This document shows, in pieces, positions 9,470 to 18,204 of a stretch of DNA of 64,000 bases. The stretch's first letter is position 1; each line of letters starts with the position of its first letter. The DNA comes from Serratia sp. M24T3 (GTDB lineage: Bacteria > Pseudomonadota > Gammaproteobacteria > Enterobacterales > Enterobacteriaceae), in contig NZ_AJHJ01000010.1 of NCBI RefSeq assembly GCF_000257645.1, forward strand, positions 1-64,000, written 5' to 3'. The position numbers were made by a program, and so were the translations under genes. The notes beneath the pieces are model-generated. The model searched no databases and was not told the origin of the DNA. It saw only the letters and a program-made list of their open reading frames with translations.

Positions 9470-9709
9470 ATGAAAAAGTTAATCGCTGTAATGATCTCTT
9501 CAACGCTGATGCTGGGTATGATGGGCGCACATGCCGAAGATACCATGAAGAAACCGATGGCCAAAAAAGACACCATGGGAATGTCTAAAGACAGCATGTC
9601 AAAAACCGACACCAAAATGTCAAAAGACCACATGTCAAAAGACAGCATGGCCAAAGACAAAATGAAGAAAGACGAAATGATGAAGAAAAAATCGGCCATG
9701 AGCCAATAA
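9470..9709 (+). CDS. Small exported methionine/lysine-rich protein with MXKDX pentapeptide repeats
   Basis: A 79-residue protein: Sec signal peptide (residues 1-22, cleaved after AHA), then a low-complexity mature part of 57 residues with 12 Met and 16 Lys. It is built from degenerate pentapeptides such as MSKDS, MSKDH, MAKDK and MKKDE, the pattern of the pentapeptide MXKDX repeat family. AACGAGGAATTACC upstream gives a good ribosome site. It follows the molybdoenzyme by 60 bases in the same direction. Surface methionines in such a protein could be oxidised by hypochlorous acid or peroxide and reduced again by the neighbouring enzyme, as described for MrpX and YedY1 in Azospira; here that role is inference. 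Confidence 0.85.
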   Translation: MKKLIAVMISSTLMLGMMGAHAEDTMKKPMAKKDTMGMSKDSMSKTDTKMSKDHMSKDSMAKDKMKKDEMMKKKSAMSQ

Positions 9710-9724
9710 GCTTTCTCCCCCTGC

Positions 9725-9751
9725 GACTCTGGACCCTTAAAGTTCAGAGTC
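9725..9751. terminator. Hairpin between the MXKDX gene and entD (weak terminator)
   Basis: GACTCTGGAC / GTTCAGAGTC stem with a 7-base loop between convergent genes. The following sequence is T-rich but without a clean T-run, so termination strength is uncertain. Confidence 0.5.
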
Positions 9752-9765
9752 GTCTTCTGTTCTAA

Positions 9766-10452
9766 TCAAAAGCGAATCAGCGTCACTATTTTGCCGTCAA
9801 GATAGTGCCATTGGCCGTTAAAAGTCATGCCGGCTGGAAGTGTGGCCGTCAAAGGTTGCACCAGCTGTAGAGTAAAACGTTGGGTCTGCGGGGAGAGCAT
9901 GGTGATGTGCGCCGCAGAAAATTCAAAGTATTCTCCTACGTGGCGGAACAGCGCTTTAAACAAACTCTCTTTGGCCGAGAAGATAATCGTCAATGCCTCT
10001 TCTACTGAAAGGGTCGCCTGGCGCAGCAGTGCATATTCTTCACGCTGTATCACCCCATCGATTATTTCTTCGGTTTGTTTGGAAGAAAGCACCGATTCAA
10101 TATCAATTCCTAATCCGCAAAGCCGCCCCGAATCTTTCGCTACCGCCGCCAATGCCAGACTCGCGGTGTGGCTTATCGAACCTATTATTCCCTCCGGCCA
10201 CAGCGGCTGGCGATGCGACCCCACGGCCAGCAGCCGAGCCTCACAGTTAAGTCCGCGCAAGGCTTCCCGGGCGGCCAACCGGCCCGCGAGATGCTCGGCT
10301 TTACGCTGAGGCACGGCGCGAACCAATGTCTGATAATGAGGCAAAATCAGTAAATCCTCAGACTCCAGCGTATTGACATCGTAGTGGGTGACGATAATGC
10401 GCTGTGTCACAGTCGGTAATGTCAGGTCGATAAAAGAGAATCTCGTTTTCAT
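9766..10452 (-). CDS. entD: Enterobactin synthase phosphopantetheinyl transferase EntD
   Basis: A 228-residue Sfp-type 4'-phosphopantetheinyl transferase that activates the carrier domains of EntB and EntF. Motifs: GSISHT (about residue 91), the Mg-binding GLGIDIES (about 113-120), and FSAKESLFKAL (about 158-168). These are the three hallmark motifs of the family and align with E. coli EntD. The gene is divergent from fes with a Fur-box-bearing 177-base region between them. In E. coli fepA lies beside entD at this point; here it is absent. Confidence 0.93.
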   Translation of the reverse strand: MKTRFSFIDLTLPTVTQRIIVTHYDVNTLESEDLLILPHYQTLVRAVPQRKAEHLAGRLAAREALRGLNCEARLLAVGSHRQPLWPEGIIGSISHTASLALAAVAKDSGRLCGLGIDIESVLSSKQTEEIIDGVIQREEYALLRQATLSVEEALTIIFSAKESLFKALFRHVGEYFEFSAAHITMLSPQTQRFTLQLVQPLTATLPAGMTFNGQWHYLDGKIVTLIRF

Positions 10453-10501
10453 GGATACATGGAAAAGTCGGCCCTGTTTGTAGGGTTTTCACTCTATTGC
10501 A

Positions 10502-10520
10502 AATGAAAATAATTATCAAT
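10502..10520. promoter_or_regulatory. Fur box in the entD/fes divergent region
   Basis: AATGAAAATAATTATCAAT matches the 19-base Fur consensus GATAATGATAATCATTATC at 11 positions by hand alignment. It sits 50 bases from the entD start and about 110 before fes, so iron-dependent repression of both is likely. Confidence 0.7.
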
Positions 10521-10629
10521 ACACTTATTTGCCACCTCGTTGAGGTTATAAACGCTTAAAGAAGTTAACCACTTCAAGGCATAGCCAGCCTTAGTTAATC
10601 ACTATGTAGCCACAATAAGAGAAAGTGTT

Positions 10630-11997
10630 TTGAAACCAGATTGTTTAGACACACTGTCCCTCTCAGCGAGCCATACGCTGTTAAACAGTAAGCATGCAGG
10701 AAGCAACGGATGGTGGCTTGAAGTCGCCCGTCGGGGTACACCGTGGGTTGAATCTTCAGGCAAAGGGCGGTGCAAGGTCACCTTTTTTTGGCGTGATCCT
10801 CACGGCAGCGAGTTCACCTCCGCATATCAACGGGTCTGGATCAACATTAACTGCCTGACCGACCACCATCAGTCTTCGCCGCCGCAAAGTTTGCAGCGCC
10901 TGAATGGCACTGATGTCTGGTATTGGCAAATTGAACTTAAATCAGACTGGCGCGGCAGCTACAGTTTTATTCCCAGCGAAGAGAGTCAACCTTTCACTAC
11001 ACAGGCCGACGATGCCTTTGGGCAGATGTTTGCCGTGCGCAGCTGGTGGCGCAGCAATTTCGCCAACGCCAGCCATGATTTACTTAACCCCACCCGCAAC
11101 TGGACAGGGGCGAAAGGCCATGCTTTGTCCGGCGTCAGTTTGCCAGATGCTCCTGCGCAACCGGCTTGGCGTGACTATGACAGCTATGGCACCTCCAGCG
11201 GGCGCTGCGTGCCTGCGCCACCGGCAAAAATCCAGCGTTTTTCCTGGAACAGCGCGCGTTTAGGCAACCAGCGTGACGTGTGGATTTATACCACCGGCGA
11301 CGGCGTTGAGCTGTCATCCCGTCCGCTGGCTATCTTGCTTGATGGGCAGTTCTGGTCACAAAAAATGCCTCTTTGGGAACCGCTGCTGCAACAAACGGCG
11401 CAGGGCAACTTGCCGCAGGCCGTATATGTGTTGATTGAAGTGATTGATAGCCAGCATCGCAGCCAGGAGCTGACCTGTAATCCCGAATTCTGGTTGGCGG
11501 TGCAGCAAGAGTTGCTGCCCGAAGTGGCGAAACTGGCACCGCACAGCGATAACGCCGCAAAAACCGTAGTTGCCGGGCAAAGTTTTGGCGGCCTGTCTTC
11601 ACTGTATGCAGGCCTCAACTGGCCGCAGCGTTTCGGCTGCGTATTGTCGCAGTCGGGATCGTTTTGGTGGCCGCGTCGCGATATGTTGCAGCTGGAAGAG
11701 ATCCCCGAAGATGCTTGTTGGCTGCCAAAGCAAATAGAAAAAGGATTGGGCCGTGAAAGTGCGCTGCGAATCTTCATGCAGGCCGGTCGCCACGAAAGGC
11801 TGATCCACCGGGTTAATGACAGCCTGGCCGCAATGCTCGGTGATTCTCGACATAGCCTGCAATATCAGGTCGTTGAAGGTGGGCACGACGCTTTGTGCTG
11901 GCGCGGTGGTTTGCTCGATGGACTGCAGGCTCTGTGGGCCGAGGAATTCACCTCACAATTTTATTTGTTGGCAGGAGCCGATGATGGAAAAGCTTAA
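10630..11997 (+). CDS. fes: Enterobactin esterase Fes
   Basis: A 455-residue cytoplasmic esterase that hydrolyses ferric enterobactin to release iron. N-terminal enterochelin-esterase domain (about residues 1-170) is followed by an esterase-D type alpha/beta hydrolase. The nucleophile elbow AGQSFGGLSS is near residue 316, a QSGSFWW segment follows, and the catalytic His is in VEGGHDALCWRG near residue 418. The open frame starts with TTG at 10630, preceded by AAGAGAAAG; no ATG lies nearby upstream, so TTG is accepted with some doubt. It overlaps the mbtH-like gene by 14 bases and is the first gene of fes-mbtH-entF. Confidence 0.93.
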   Translation: MKPDCLDTLSLSASHTLLNSKHAGSNGWWLEVARRGTPWVESSGKGRCKVTFFWRDPHGSEFTSAYQRVWININCLTDHHQSSPPQSLQRLNGTDVWYWQIELKSDWRGSYSFIPSEESQPFTTQADDAFGQMFAVRSWWRSNFANASHDLLNPTRNWTGAKGHALSGVSLPDAPAQPAWRDYDSYGTSSGRCVPAPPAKIQRFSWNSARLGNQRDVWIYTTGDGVELSSRPLAILLDGQFWSQKMPLWEPLLQQTAQGNLPQAVYVLIEVIDSQHRSQELTCNPEFWLAVQQELLPEVAKLAPHSDNAAKTVVAGQSFGGLSSLYAGLNWPQRFGCVLSQSGSFWWPRRDMLQLEEIPEDACWLPKQIEKGLGRESALRIFMQAGRHERLIHRVNDSLAAMLGDSRHSLQYQVVEGGHDALCWRGGLLDGLQALWAEEFTSQFYLLAGADDGKA

Positions 11998-12193
11998 CCC
12001 TTTCGATGACGAACAGCAGCGCAGCCTGATACTGCAAAATGACCAGCAACAATACAGCCTGTGGCCCGATTTCAGCGCGGTGCCGCCGGGGTGGCAACCG
12101 ATTTTCGGCCCGGCCGAGCGCGCCGATTGTATTGCCTGGCTGGAAAGCCATTGGCGGGACATGCGGCCAACCGCGCAGCGCGCCGCTTCATAA
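11984..12193 (+). CDS. ybdZ: MbtH-like protein (YbdZ type), partner of EntF
   Basis: A 69-residue MbtH family protein with the family signature spread over its length: NPFDDE, LWPDF, PPGW, and HWRDMRP at the C-terminus. MbtH-like proteins bind NRPS adenylation domains and stimulate their activity; this one should serve EntF, encoded immediately downstream. GCAGGAG lies 6 bases before the ATG at 11984; another ATG at 11981 is closer to it. The gene overlaps the end of fes by 14 bases in another frame, and entF follows after 76 bases. Confidence 0.92.
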   Translation: MEKLNPFDDEQQRSLILQNDQQQYSLWPDFSAVPPGWQPIFGPAERADCIAWLESHWRDMRPTAQRAAS

Positions 12194-12269
12194 TTGCGCC
12201 ATAGCCGCCGAAGGATACGGCAGAGGCTAATCATCCTCGGCACAGAGTTTATTTTTCAGGAGTATCAGG

Positions 12270-15200
12270 GTGCAAGACATCACTTCAAAGCTACAAACAT
12301 CGCAGCCGCAGAGCTTAAAATCGCGGACTTCACAAGATACTTCCTCCCGCCGCGATGCTATGCCGCTGGTGGCCGCACAGCCGAGCATTTGGGTTGCCGA
12401 TCAGCTTTCTCCCCACGATAACGCCTATGCAGTGGCCCACTATATTGAACTTGTCGGCGAGATTGACCGTGAAATTCTGCTGCAAGCTATCGCTCAGGGA
12501 CTGTCCGAAGCCGATACTTTGCGTATGCGCTTTGAAGAGCACGACGGAGTGCCGATGCAGTGGTATGACAGCACCACCGCGATCCCGGCGGTGGAGTGTG
12601 TCGATCTTTGCGATCGTGCCTCGTTTAATATCTCCGCTCAGCCTGATCGACAAAGTCAGAGTCAGGATCACGCCGCGCTGGCGTTAATGCATGAGGATCT
12701 TAATGGCCAGTTACGCGTTGCCGATGGCGGGCCGCTGTTGCGTCATATTCTGATCCGCGTCGCGCAAAACCGCTGGTTTTGGTATCAGCGTTATCATCAC
12801 GTTATCGTCGATGCCTTCAGCTTTAACGCCATCACACGCCGAATTGCCCACCTTTATACCGCCCTTTGCCAGCAAACCATGCCGGAACCAGCATCTTTCG
12901 TGGCGTTTCGCGACGTGGTTGAAGAGTATCAGCGGTACGAACAAGCCGCCGCCTGCCAGCGAGACAAACAGTTCTGGCTGGAGAAGGCGCGCCAGTCGCC
13001 GCCAGCGGCCAGCCTTAGTCCGCTTCCGTTAGCGGGGCAGACGCCAACCACGCATATTTTCCGTCTGTCACAGAGCTGCGATCGCCAACAGTTTGCCCAG
13101 TTGATTGCGGCCGGAGAGGCGCACAAGTTGACGCCTGCCGATATGGCGCTGGGACTGGTGGCGCTGTGGGTGTCCCGTTTGAGCGGGCAAAGTGCATTTA
13201 CTGCCGGATTTATCTTTATGCGCCGAATGGGTTCTGTCGCGCTTTGTGCCACGGGTCCGGTGATTAACGTATTGCCGGTGGCCTTTAACGTAGAGCCGCA
13301 GCATACGCTGCTAGAAGTGGCGATTGAGGTGGCTCGTGAGCTGAAAAAGGCCCGTCGCCATCAGCGCTACGACGCGGAACAGATCCAGCGCGACGTCGGA
13401 GGCGTTGGTGATGCCCAGCCGATGTACGGCACGGTTTTCAACTTCAAGATGTTCGACTTCCGACTTGATTTCAATGGCATAAATGGTGTTACACACGAGT
13501 TGTCGTCTGGCCCGGTGCGTGATCTGGAAATCGCCCTGTATATCGATGAGTCCGGGCAACTGACAGTCGATGTGCTGGCGAACGCCGAACGTTATCAGCA
13601 GCAGGAGATTGAGGCACATTTACAACGTTTGCCACTCTTGCTTGGTCAGTTTGCCGCGAATCCCGCTTTGCTCTCGGGTGATGCAGAGATGTTGACGGCC
13701 GCCGATCGTGAACTGATTACACGGGTGAACGACACCGCTTTCCCGCTGGCCGAGAACACCTTGAATCGGTTATTGCAACAGCAGTCTGAGGCGACGCCGC
13801 ACGCCCCGGCGCTGGCTGATGAGCAGCACCAATTTAATTATCGTGAAACGCGCCAGCAGGTTGTGGCTCTGGCGCAGCGGTTGATTGAGCAGGGCGTTGC
13901 AGCGGGCGATATCGTAGCCGTGGCGCTGCCTCGTTCAGTCTTTCTCTCACTGGCATTGATGGCGATTGTCGAGGTCGGAGCGGCTTATCTGCCGATGGAC
14001 ACCAGTTATCCTGACGATCGCCTGGCGATGATGCTGGAAGACGCCTCTCCACGTCTAATCATCACTGACAACAGCCAGCTGTCACGTTTTGCTCATAAAG
14101 GCAACGTGATGATTTACGATAGTTTATTAGACCTGAGATCAGATTTACCTCAGGAATTTAAGGGACCTTCAGAAAATCATCCGGCTTATCTCATCTTTAC
14201 TTCAGGTTCGACCGGCAGGCCGAAAGGCGTGGTGGTGGGTCATCAGGCGATCGTTAACCGACTGCTGTGGATGCAAAACCAGTATCCGCTGGGCTGCGAC
14301 GACGTAGTGCTGCAAAAAACGCCGAGCAGTTTTGATGTTTCGGTGTGGGAATTCTTCTGGCCGCTCGTTGTCGGCGCGAAACTATTCATGGCACCTCCTG
14401 AGGCGCACCGCGACTCGGAACAGCTCCAGCAGCTGATCGCCGCCCATCAGGTTACTACCTTGCACTTTGTCCCATCAATGCTCGCGGCCTTTGTCAGCAC
14501 GCTGGAAGAGGCTGAATCGATGAGAAATTGTGCCTCGCTGCGTCAGGTTTTTTGCAGCGGTGAAGCCTTGCCTGCTGAACTTTGCCGCCTGTGGCAGCGC
14601 CGTACCGGTGTGGCTTTGCACAACCTTTATGGTCCGACCGAGGCGGCGGTTGATGTGAGCTATCACCCAGCCTGGGGTGAATCTTTAGCCGCAGTGCGCG
14701 GCGCGAATGTGCCTATTGGTTTGCCGGTCTGGAATACTGGCCTGCGCATTCTCGACGCACGTCTGCAACCGGTGCCGCCGGGTATTGCCGGAGATTTGTA
14801 CCTGACCGGTGTACAGTTGGCGCACGGTTATCTGACACGGCCTGACCTCACGGCCAGCCGTTTTGTTGCCGATCCGCTGGGCCAGGGAGGCCGGATGTAT
14901 CGCACCGGTGACGTGGCGCGTTGGCTGCCGTCCGGTGCGGTGGAATATCTGGGGCGCAGTGACTTTCAGCTGAAGATCCGCGGCCAGCGCATCGAGCTCG
15001 CGGATATCGATCACGCGCTGCTTTCGCTGCCGGGCATTGTTCAGGCGGTGACCCACGCTATGGCGCTGGGCAATGGCGGGCAAGAGGCGACCAGTGGCGA
15101 TGCGCGTCAGCTGGTAGGTTATCTGGTGGCGCAACCCGGTGTCCGTTTGGATACTGCGGCTCTGCGCGGACAGCTCGCCGATCTTCTCCCTCCGCACATG

Positions 15201-16298
15201 GTGCCGGTGGCGCTGGTCGAGTTGCCAGATTTGCCGCTAAGTGCGAATGGCAAGCTAGACCGTAAAGCCTTACCTCAGCCCGAGGCGCAGCAGCAGACGG
15301 CAGGCCGTGAACCCGAAGCGGGGCTTGAAACACTGATTGCTCGCGCGATTGCGGGTTTGCTAAATCGTGAGACTGTGTATGCCGACGACGATTTCTTTGC
15401 GCTCGGCGGTCATTCGCTATTGGCGATGCGCCTGGCCGCGCAGCTGCGTCGTGAGCTGGAGCGCCCGGTTAGCGTCGGGCAAATTATGGTGGCATCAAAA
15501 GTTGAGCAGCTTGCGGCGCTGCTTGGCGAAAAACAAAGCCAGGCCGAGGTTGATAACTGCGGGTTCGAGGCGGTATTACCGCTACGCAGTGGTCAGGGGC
15601 CTGTCCTGTTCTGTCTGCATCCGGCTTCTGGTTTTTCCTGGCAGTTCAGTGTGTTGCCGCGTTACATCGACCAGCAATGGTCAGTGGCCGGTATTCAGTC
15701 GCCTCACCCAGACGGGCCGCTGTGCTCAAGTCAAAACATGGATCAGGTGTGCGACGCGCATCTGCAAACCGTGTTGAGCGTGCAGCCGCACGGCCCGTAT
15801 CATTTTATCGGCTACTCCCTGGGCGGGACGCTGGCGCAGGGAATTGCCGCGCGTTTGCAGGCTCGCGGAGAAGAGGTTGCTTTCCTCGGCCTGCTCGATA
15901 CCTATCCACCCGAAACGCAAAACTGGGACGTGATGCTCGACGACAACGTGCTTAAAGAGATCCAGCGCGAGCGGCAGCAATTTATTGCGGTTTCAGAAGA
16001 GGCGCTGGACCCCGCCGATAGCGGCGATAAAAGTGGCATGTTTGATAAAATCGAGGCCAACTACGCCGACTCGGTGCGATTGCTGTCGGCGACTCGCACC
16101 GCGTATTTTAACGGGCAGGCGACGCTTTTTGTGGCGAAAAGAACCCTGCAGGCCGGCATGGACGTGCAGCAGACTTGGTCACAGTATGTCAACGCGTTGC
16201 AGGTTCACGAGCTGGACTGTGCGCACGTCGATATTGTCTCGCCTTCGTCGTTTAAGGTATTAGGGCCACTGCTCAACAGGCTCCTGCGCGCACTGTAA
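12270..16298 (+). CDS. entF: Enterobactin non-ribosomal peptide synthetase EntF
   Basis: A 1342-residue NRPS with order condensation (about 35-460), adenylation (about 490-960), carrier (about 1005-1080) and thioesterase (about 1100-1342). It activates L-serine, couples it to 2,3-dihydroxybenzoate from EntB and cyclises three units. Visible: condensation motif HHVIVDAF near 175, A-domain loop TSGSTGRPKGV near 645, GELYL-like AGDLYLTGVQLAHGY, carrier motif FFALGGHSLL near 1045 with the pantetheine Ser, thioesterase GYSLGG near 1183 and CAHVDI near 1317. Start is GTG at 12270, 7 bases after CAGGAG. It carries about 28 more N-terminal residues than E. coli EntF. The usual HHxxxDG has Ala instead of Gly. 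Confidence 0.96.
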   Translation: MQDITSKLQTSQPQSLKSRTSQDTSSRRDAMPLVAAQPSIWVADQLSPHDNAYAVAHYIELVGEIDREILLQAIAQGLSEADTLRMRFEEHDGVPMQWYDSTTAIPAVECVDLCDRASFNISAQPDRQSQSQDHAALALMHEDLNGQLRVADGGPLLRHILIRVAQNRWFWYQRYHHVIVDAFSFNAITRRIAHLYTALCQQTMPEPASFVAFRDVVEEYQRYEQAAACQRDKQFWLEKARQSPPAASLSPLPLAGQTPTTHIFRLSQSCDRQQFAQLIAAGEAHKLTPADMALGLVALWVSRLSGQSAFTAGFIFMRRMGSVALCATGPVINVLPVAFNVEPQHTLLEVAIEVARELKKARRHQRYDAEQIQRDVGGVGDAQPMYGTVFNFKMFDFRLDFNGINGVTHELSSGPVRDLEIALYIDESGQLTVDVLANAERYQQQEIEAHLQRLPLLLGQFAANPALLSGDAEMLTAADRELITRVNDTAFPLAENTLNRLLQQQSEATPHAPALADEQHQFNYRETRQQVVALAQRLIEQGVAAGDIVAVALPRSVFLSLALMAIVEVGAAYLPMDTSYPDDRLAMMLEDASPRLIITDNSQLSRFAHKGNVMIYDSLLDLRSDLPQEFKGPSENHPAYLIFTSGSTGRPKGVVVGHQAIVNRLLWMQNQYPLGCDDVVLQKTPSSFDVSVWEFFWPLVVGAKLFMAPPEAHRDSEQLQQLIAAHQVTTLHFVPSMLAAFVSTLEEAESMRNCASLRQVFCSGEALPAELCRLWQRRTGVALHNLYGPTEAAVDVSYHPAWGESLAAVRGANVPIGLPVWNTGLRILDARLQPVPPGIAGDLYLTGVQLAHGYLTRPDLTASRFVADPLGQGGRMYRTGDVARWLPSGAVEYLGRSDFQLKIRGQRIELADIDHALLSLPGIVQAVTHAMALGNGGQEATSGDARQLVGYLVAQPGVRLDTAALRGQLADLLPPHMVPVALVELPDLPLSANGKLDRKALPQPEAQQQTAGREPEAGLETLIARAIAGLLNRETVYADDDFFALGGHSLLAMRLAAQLRRELERPVSVGQIMVASKVEQLAALLGEKQSQAEVDNCGFEAVLPLRSGQGPVLFCLHPASGFSWQFSVLPRYIDQQWSVAGIQSPHPDGPLCSSQNMDQVCDAHLQTVLSVQPHGPYHFIGYSLGGTLAQGIAARLQARGEEVAFLGLLDTYPPETQNWDVMLDDNVLKEIQRERQQFIAVSEEALDPADSGDKSGMFDKIEANYADSVRLLSATRTAYFNGQATLFVAKRTLQAGMDVQQTWSQYVNALQVHELDCAHVDIVSPSSFKVLGPLLNRLLRAL

Positions 16299-16310
16299 AT
16301 ACCTTTCATC

Positions 16311-16350
16311 TTTCACGCTGCGGCGAAGTCTGACTCGCTGTAGCGTGAAA
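16311..16350. terminator. Hairpin between convergent entF and fepC
   Basis: TTTCACGCT / AGCGTGAAA inverted repeat around a 22-base loop, centred between two converging genes. It probably ends transcription from both sides although the T-run is poor. Confidence 0.5.
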
Positions 16351-16372
16351 TCTATTGGGGGTAAGTTTTTAA

Positions 16373-17173
16373 TTAAGCTCGATGTCCCAAAGGTATCACC
16401 AGCGGGGTATGGGAAATTGGGCAATCGATGATGTGACAGCGCAGGCCAAATACTTGCTCAATCAACTGCGGCGTGACGATTTCTGCCGGAGCGCCTTCGG
16501 CAATAATCTGGCCGTCTTTCATGGCGATCAGATGACCCGCGTAGCGACAGGCATGATTGAGGTCGTGCAGCACCACTACCAGCGTGCGATCGTTTTGTCG
16601 GTTTAATCGACACATTAATTCCATTAAATCAATTTGATGGGCGATATCTAGCCAAGTGGTGGGTTCGTCCAGCAGTAATAAAGGTGTTTGTTGTGCCAAC
16701 ACCATGGCAATCCATACTCGTTGGCGCTGCCCGCCCGATAAATTATCTACCAGACTGTCGGCCAGTTCATAAACACCGGTTGCGCGCATTGCTTCATCTA
16801 CCGCCTCAGAGTCTTTACGACTCCAGCGGCTAAATAAGTTTTGATGAGGATAACGCCCGCGAGCCACGAGATCGGCGACGCTGATATCCCCCGGCGCGAT
16901 AGAACTCTGCGGCAACAATCCTAGCTGTTTGGCGACCTCTTTGGTCGGCACCTCGTTAATCATTTTACCATTCAGCCATACCGCTCCCGTTTGCGGCTGC
17001 ATCAAACGGCTAAGCGTGCGCAGTAATGTCGATTTTCCGCAGGCATTCGGGCCGATAATTACCGTCAGCTTGCCTTCGGGGATCGCCACCGACAAATCTC
17101 GGGCGACGATTTTTTTTTCGTAGCCGAGGATGAGATTTTCTGCCCGTAAAGGGGATAAAGATCGATTGCTCAT
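16373..17173 (-). CDS. fepC: Ferric enterobactin ABC transporter ATP-binding protein FepC
   Basis: A 266-residue ATPase of the FecCD-type siderophore importer. Walker A GPNACGKSTLLR (about residue 40), Q-loop LLPQSS, signature LSGGQRQRVWIAM, Walker B LLLLDEPTTWLD and switch His VVLHDLNHA. I start at ATG 17173: the open frame runs 60 residues further, but those overlap fepG and lack similarity. The ATG overlaps the fepG stop (TAATG), so translation is coupled. It is the last gene of fepDGC and energises import of the ferric siderophore delivered by FepB. Confidence 0.94.
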   Translation of the reverse strand: MSNRSLSPLRAENLILGYEKKIVARDLSVAIPEGKLTVIIGPNACGKSTLLRTLSRLMQPQTGAVWLNGKMINEVPTKEVAKQLGLLPQSSIAPGDISVADLVARGRYPHQNLFSRWSRKDSEAVDEAMRATGVYELADSLVDNLSGGQRQRVWIAMVLAQQTPLLLLDEPTTWLDIAHQIDLMELMCRLNRQNDRTLVVVLHDLNHACRYAGHLIAMKDGQIIAEGAPAEIVTPQLIEQVFGLRCHIIDCPISHTPLVIPLGHRA

Positions 17174-18204
17174 TAGCGTCGTGATTCTCGAATTAACAGC
17201 CCAATCAGATAGATACCGCCAATACTGACGGTCAATATCCCGACGGGTAATTGATAGGGAAGGAACATGCGCTGAGCAAGAACGTCGGCGGCAAGCAGCA
17301 ACAGGGCCCCGGTCAGCGCCGCAAACAGCAGCGGCTGTTGATGACTGGCACACAGGCGGCGGGAAATTTGCGGGGCTACCAGGGCGATAAACGAGATTGG
17401 ACCTGCTATCGCCGTGGCCGCTGCGGTGAGGGAAACGCCGACCAACATTAATAGTAGTCGTGAACGTTCCACCGGTACGCCCAGAGCGCAGGCAGTATCA
17501 TCCCCCATCTCCAGCAGGCGCATCTTCCGGCATAACCATTGTGCCAGCACTACCGCGACTATCATTACAGCAATGGCGGGCAGACTCTTTTGCCAGCTGA
17601 TGCCGTTGAGCGAACCTGCACTCCATAACCCGGCGGTCAGGGCCGATTCTAAAGAGGCGTTGATAATAAGCCAGGTGTTGGCTGCCGTCAGCAGGGCGCG
17701 AATGGCAATGCCGACAATGATCAGCCTGAAAGTTTCTACCCCTTTGCGCCACGCCAACCAATAGACCAGCAACCCGGTAAAAATGCCTCCGGCCATGGCT
17801 CCGGCGGTGATCTGATTAATGCTGCCGTTAAACAGAACGATGATCATCAGCACGCCGGTGTAAGCGCCGGAGTTGAAACCAATGACGTCTGGGCTGCCCA
17901 GCGGGTTGCGCATCAGCGATTGAAAAATAGCCCCGCTGATGCCCAGCGCTGCGCCGACGATCAGCGCTATCGTTACCCTCGGCAAACGCCACTGGGTCAC
18001 AATAATGGATAGATTATGGGGACCTTCACCGCGAAGGGCATCGATCACCTGATGAGCGGTAAGTGAAAGCGCGCCGCTGCCAAGAGCGTAAACTGCCAGC
18101 ACCAAGCAACACAACACCAGTGATAGTGCGATAAATAAAGGCCGCGTTAGACGGCTTTTTTTCGCAGCCAACGACGATTGGCCAAGTAGCGAATTCATGC
18201 TCAT
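17173..18204 (-). CDS. fepG: Ferric enterobactin ABC transporter permease FepG
   Basis: A 343-residue FecCD-family inner-membrane permease with about 9-10 hydrophobic segments. Family stretches include RLPRVTIALIVGAALGISGAIFQ, NPLGSPDVIGFNSGA and VGVSLTAAATAIAGPISFIALVAPQISRRL, the last being the cytoplasmic coupling region that contacts FepC. It partners FepD to form the channel. It overlaps fepD by 4 bases (ATGA) and fepC by one base. Confidence 0.93.
   Translation of the reverse strand: MSMNSLLGQSSLAAKKSRLTRPLFIALSLVLCCLVLAVYALGSGALSLTAHQVIDALRGEGPHNLSIIVTQWRLPRVTIALIVGAALGISGAIFQSLMRNPLGSPDVIGFNSGAYTGVLMIIVLFNGSINQITAGAMAGGIFTGLLVYWLAWRKGVETFRLIIVGIAIRALLTAANTWLIINASLESALTAGLWSAGSLNGISWQKSLPAIAVMIVAVVLAQWLCRKMRLLEMGDDTACALGVPVERSRLLLMLVGVSLTAAATAIAGPISFIALVAPQISRRLCASHQQPLLFAALTGALLLLAADVLAQRMFLPYQLPVGILTVSIGGIYLIGLLIRESRR

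Noticed and set aside
11330..11777. Several minus-strand frames in the fes gene
   Set aside because: Antisense shadows without ribosome sites or domains.
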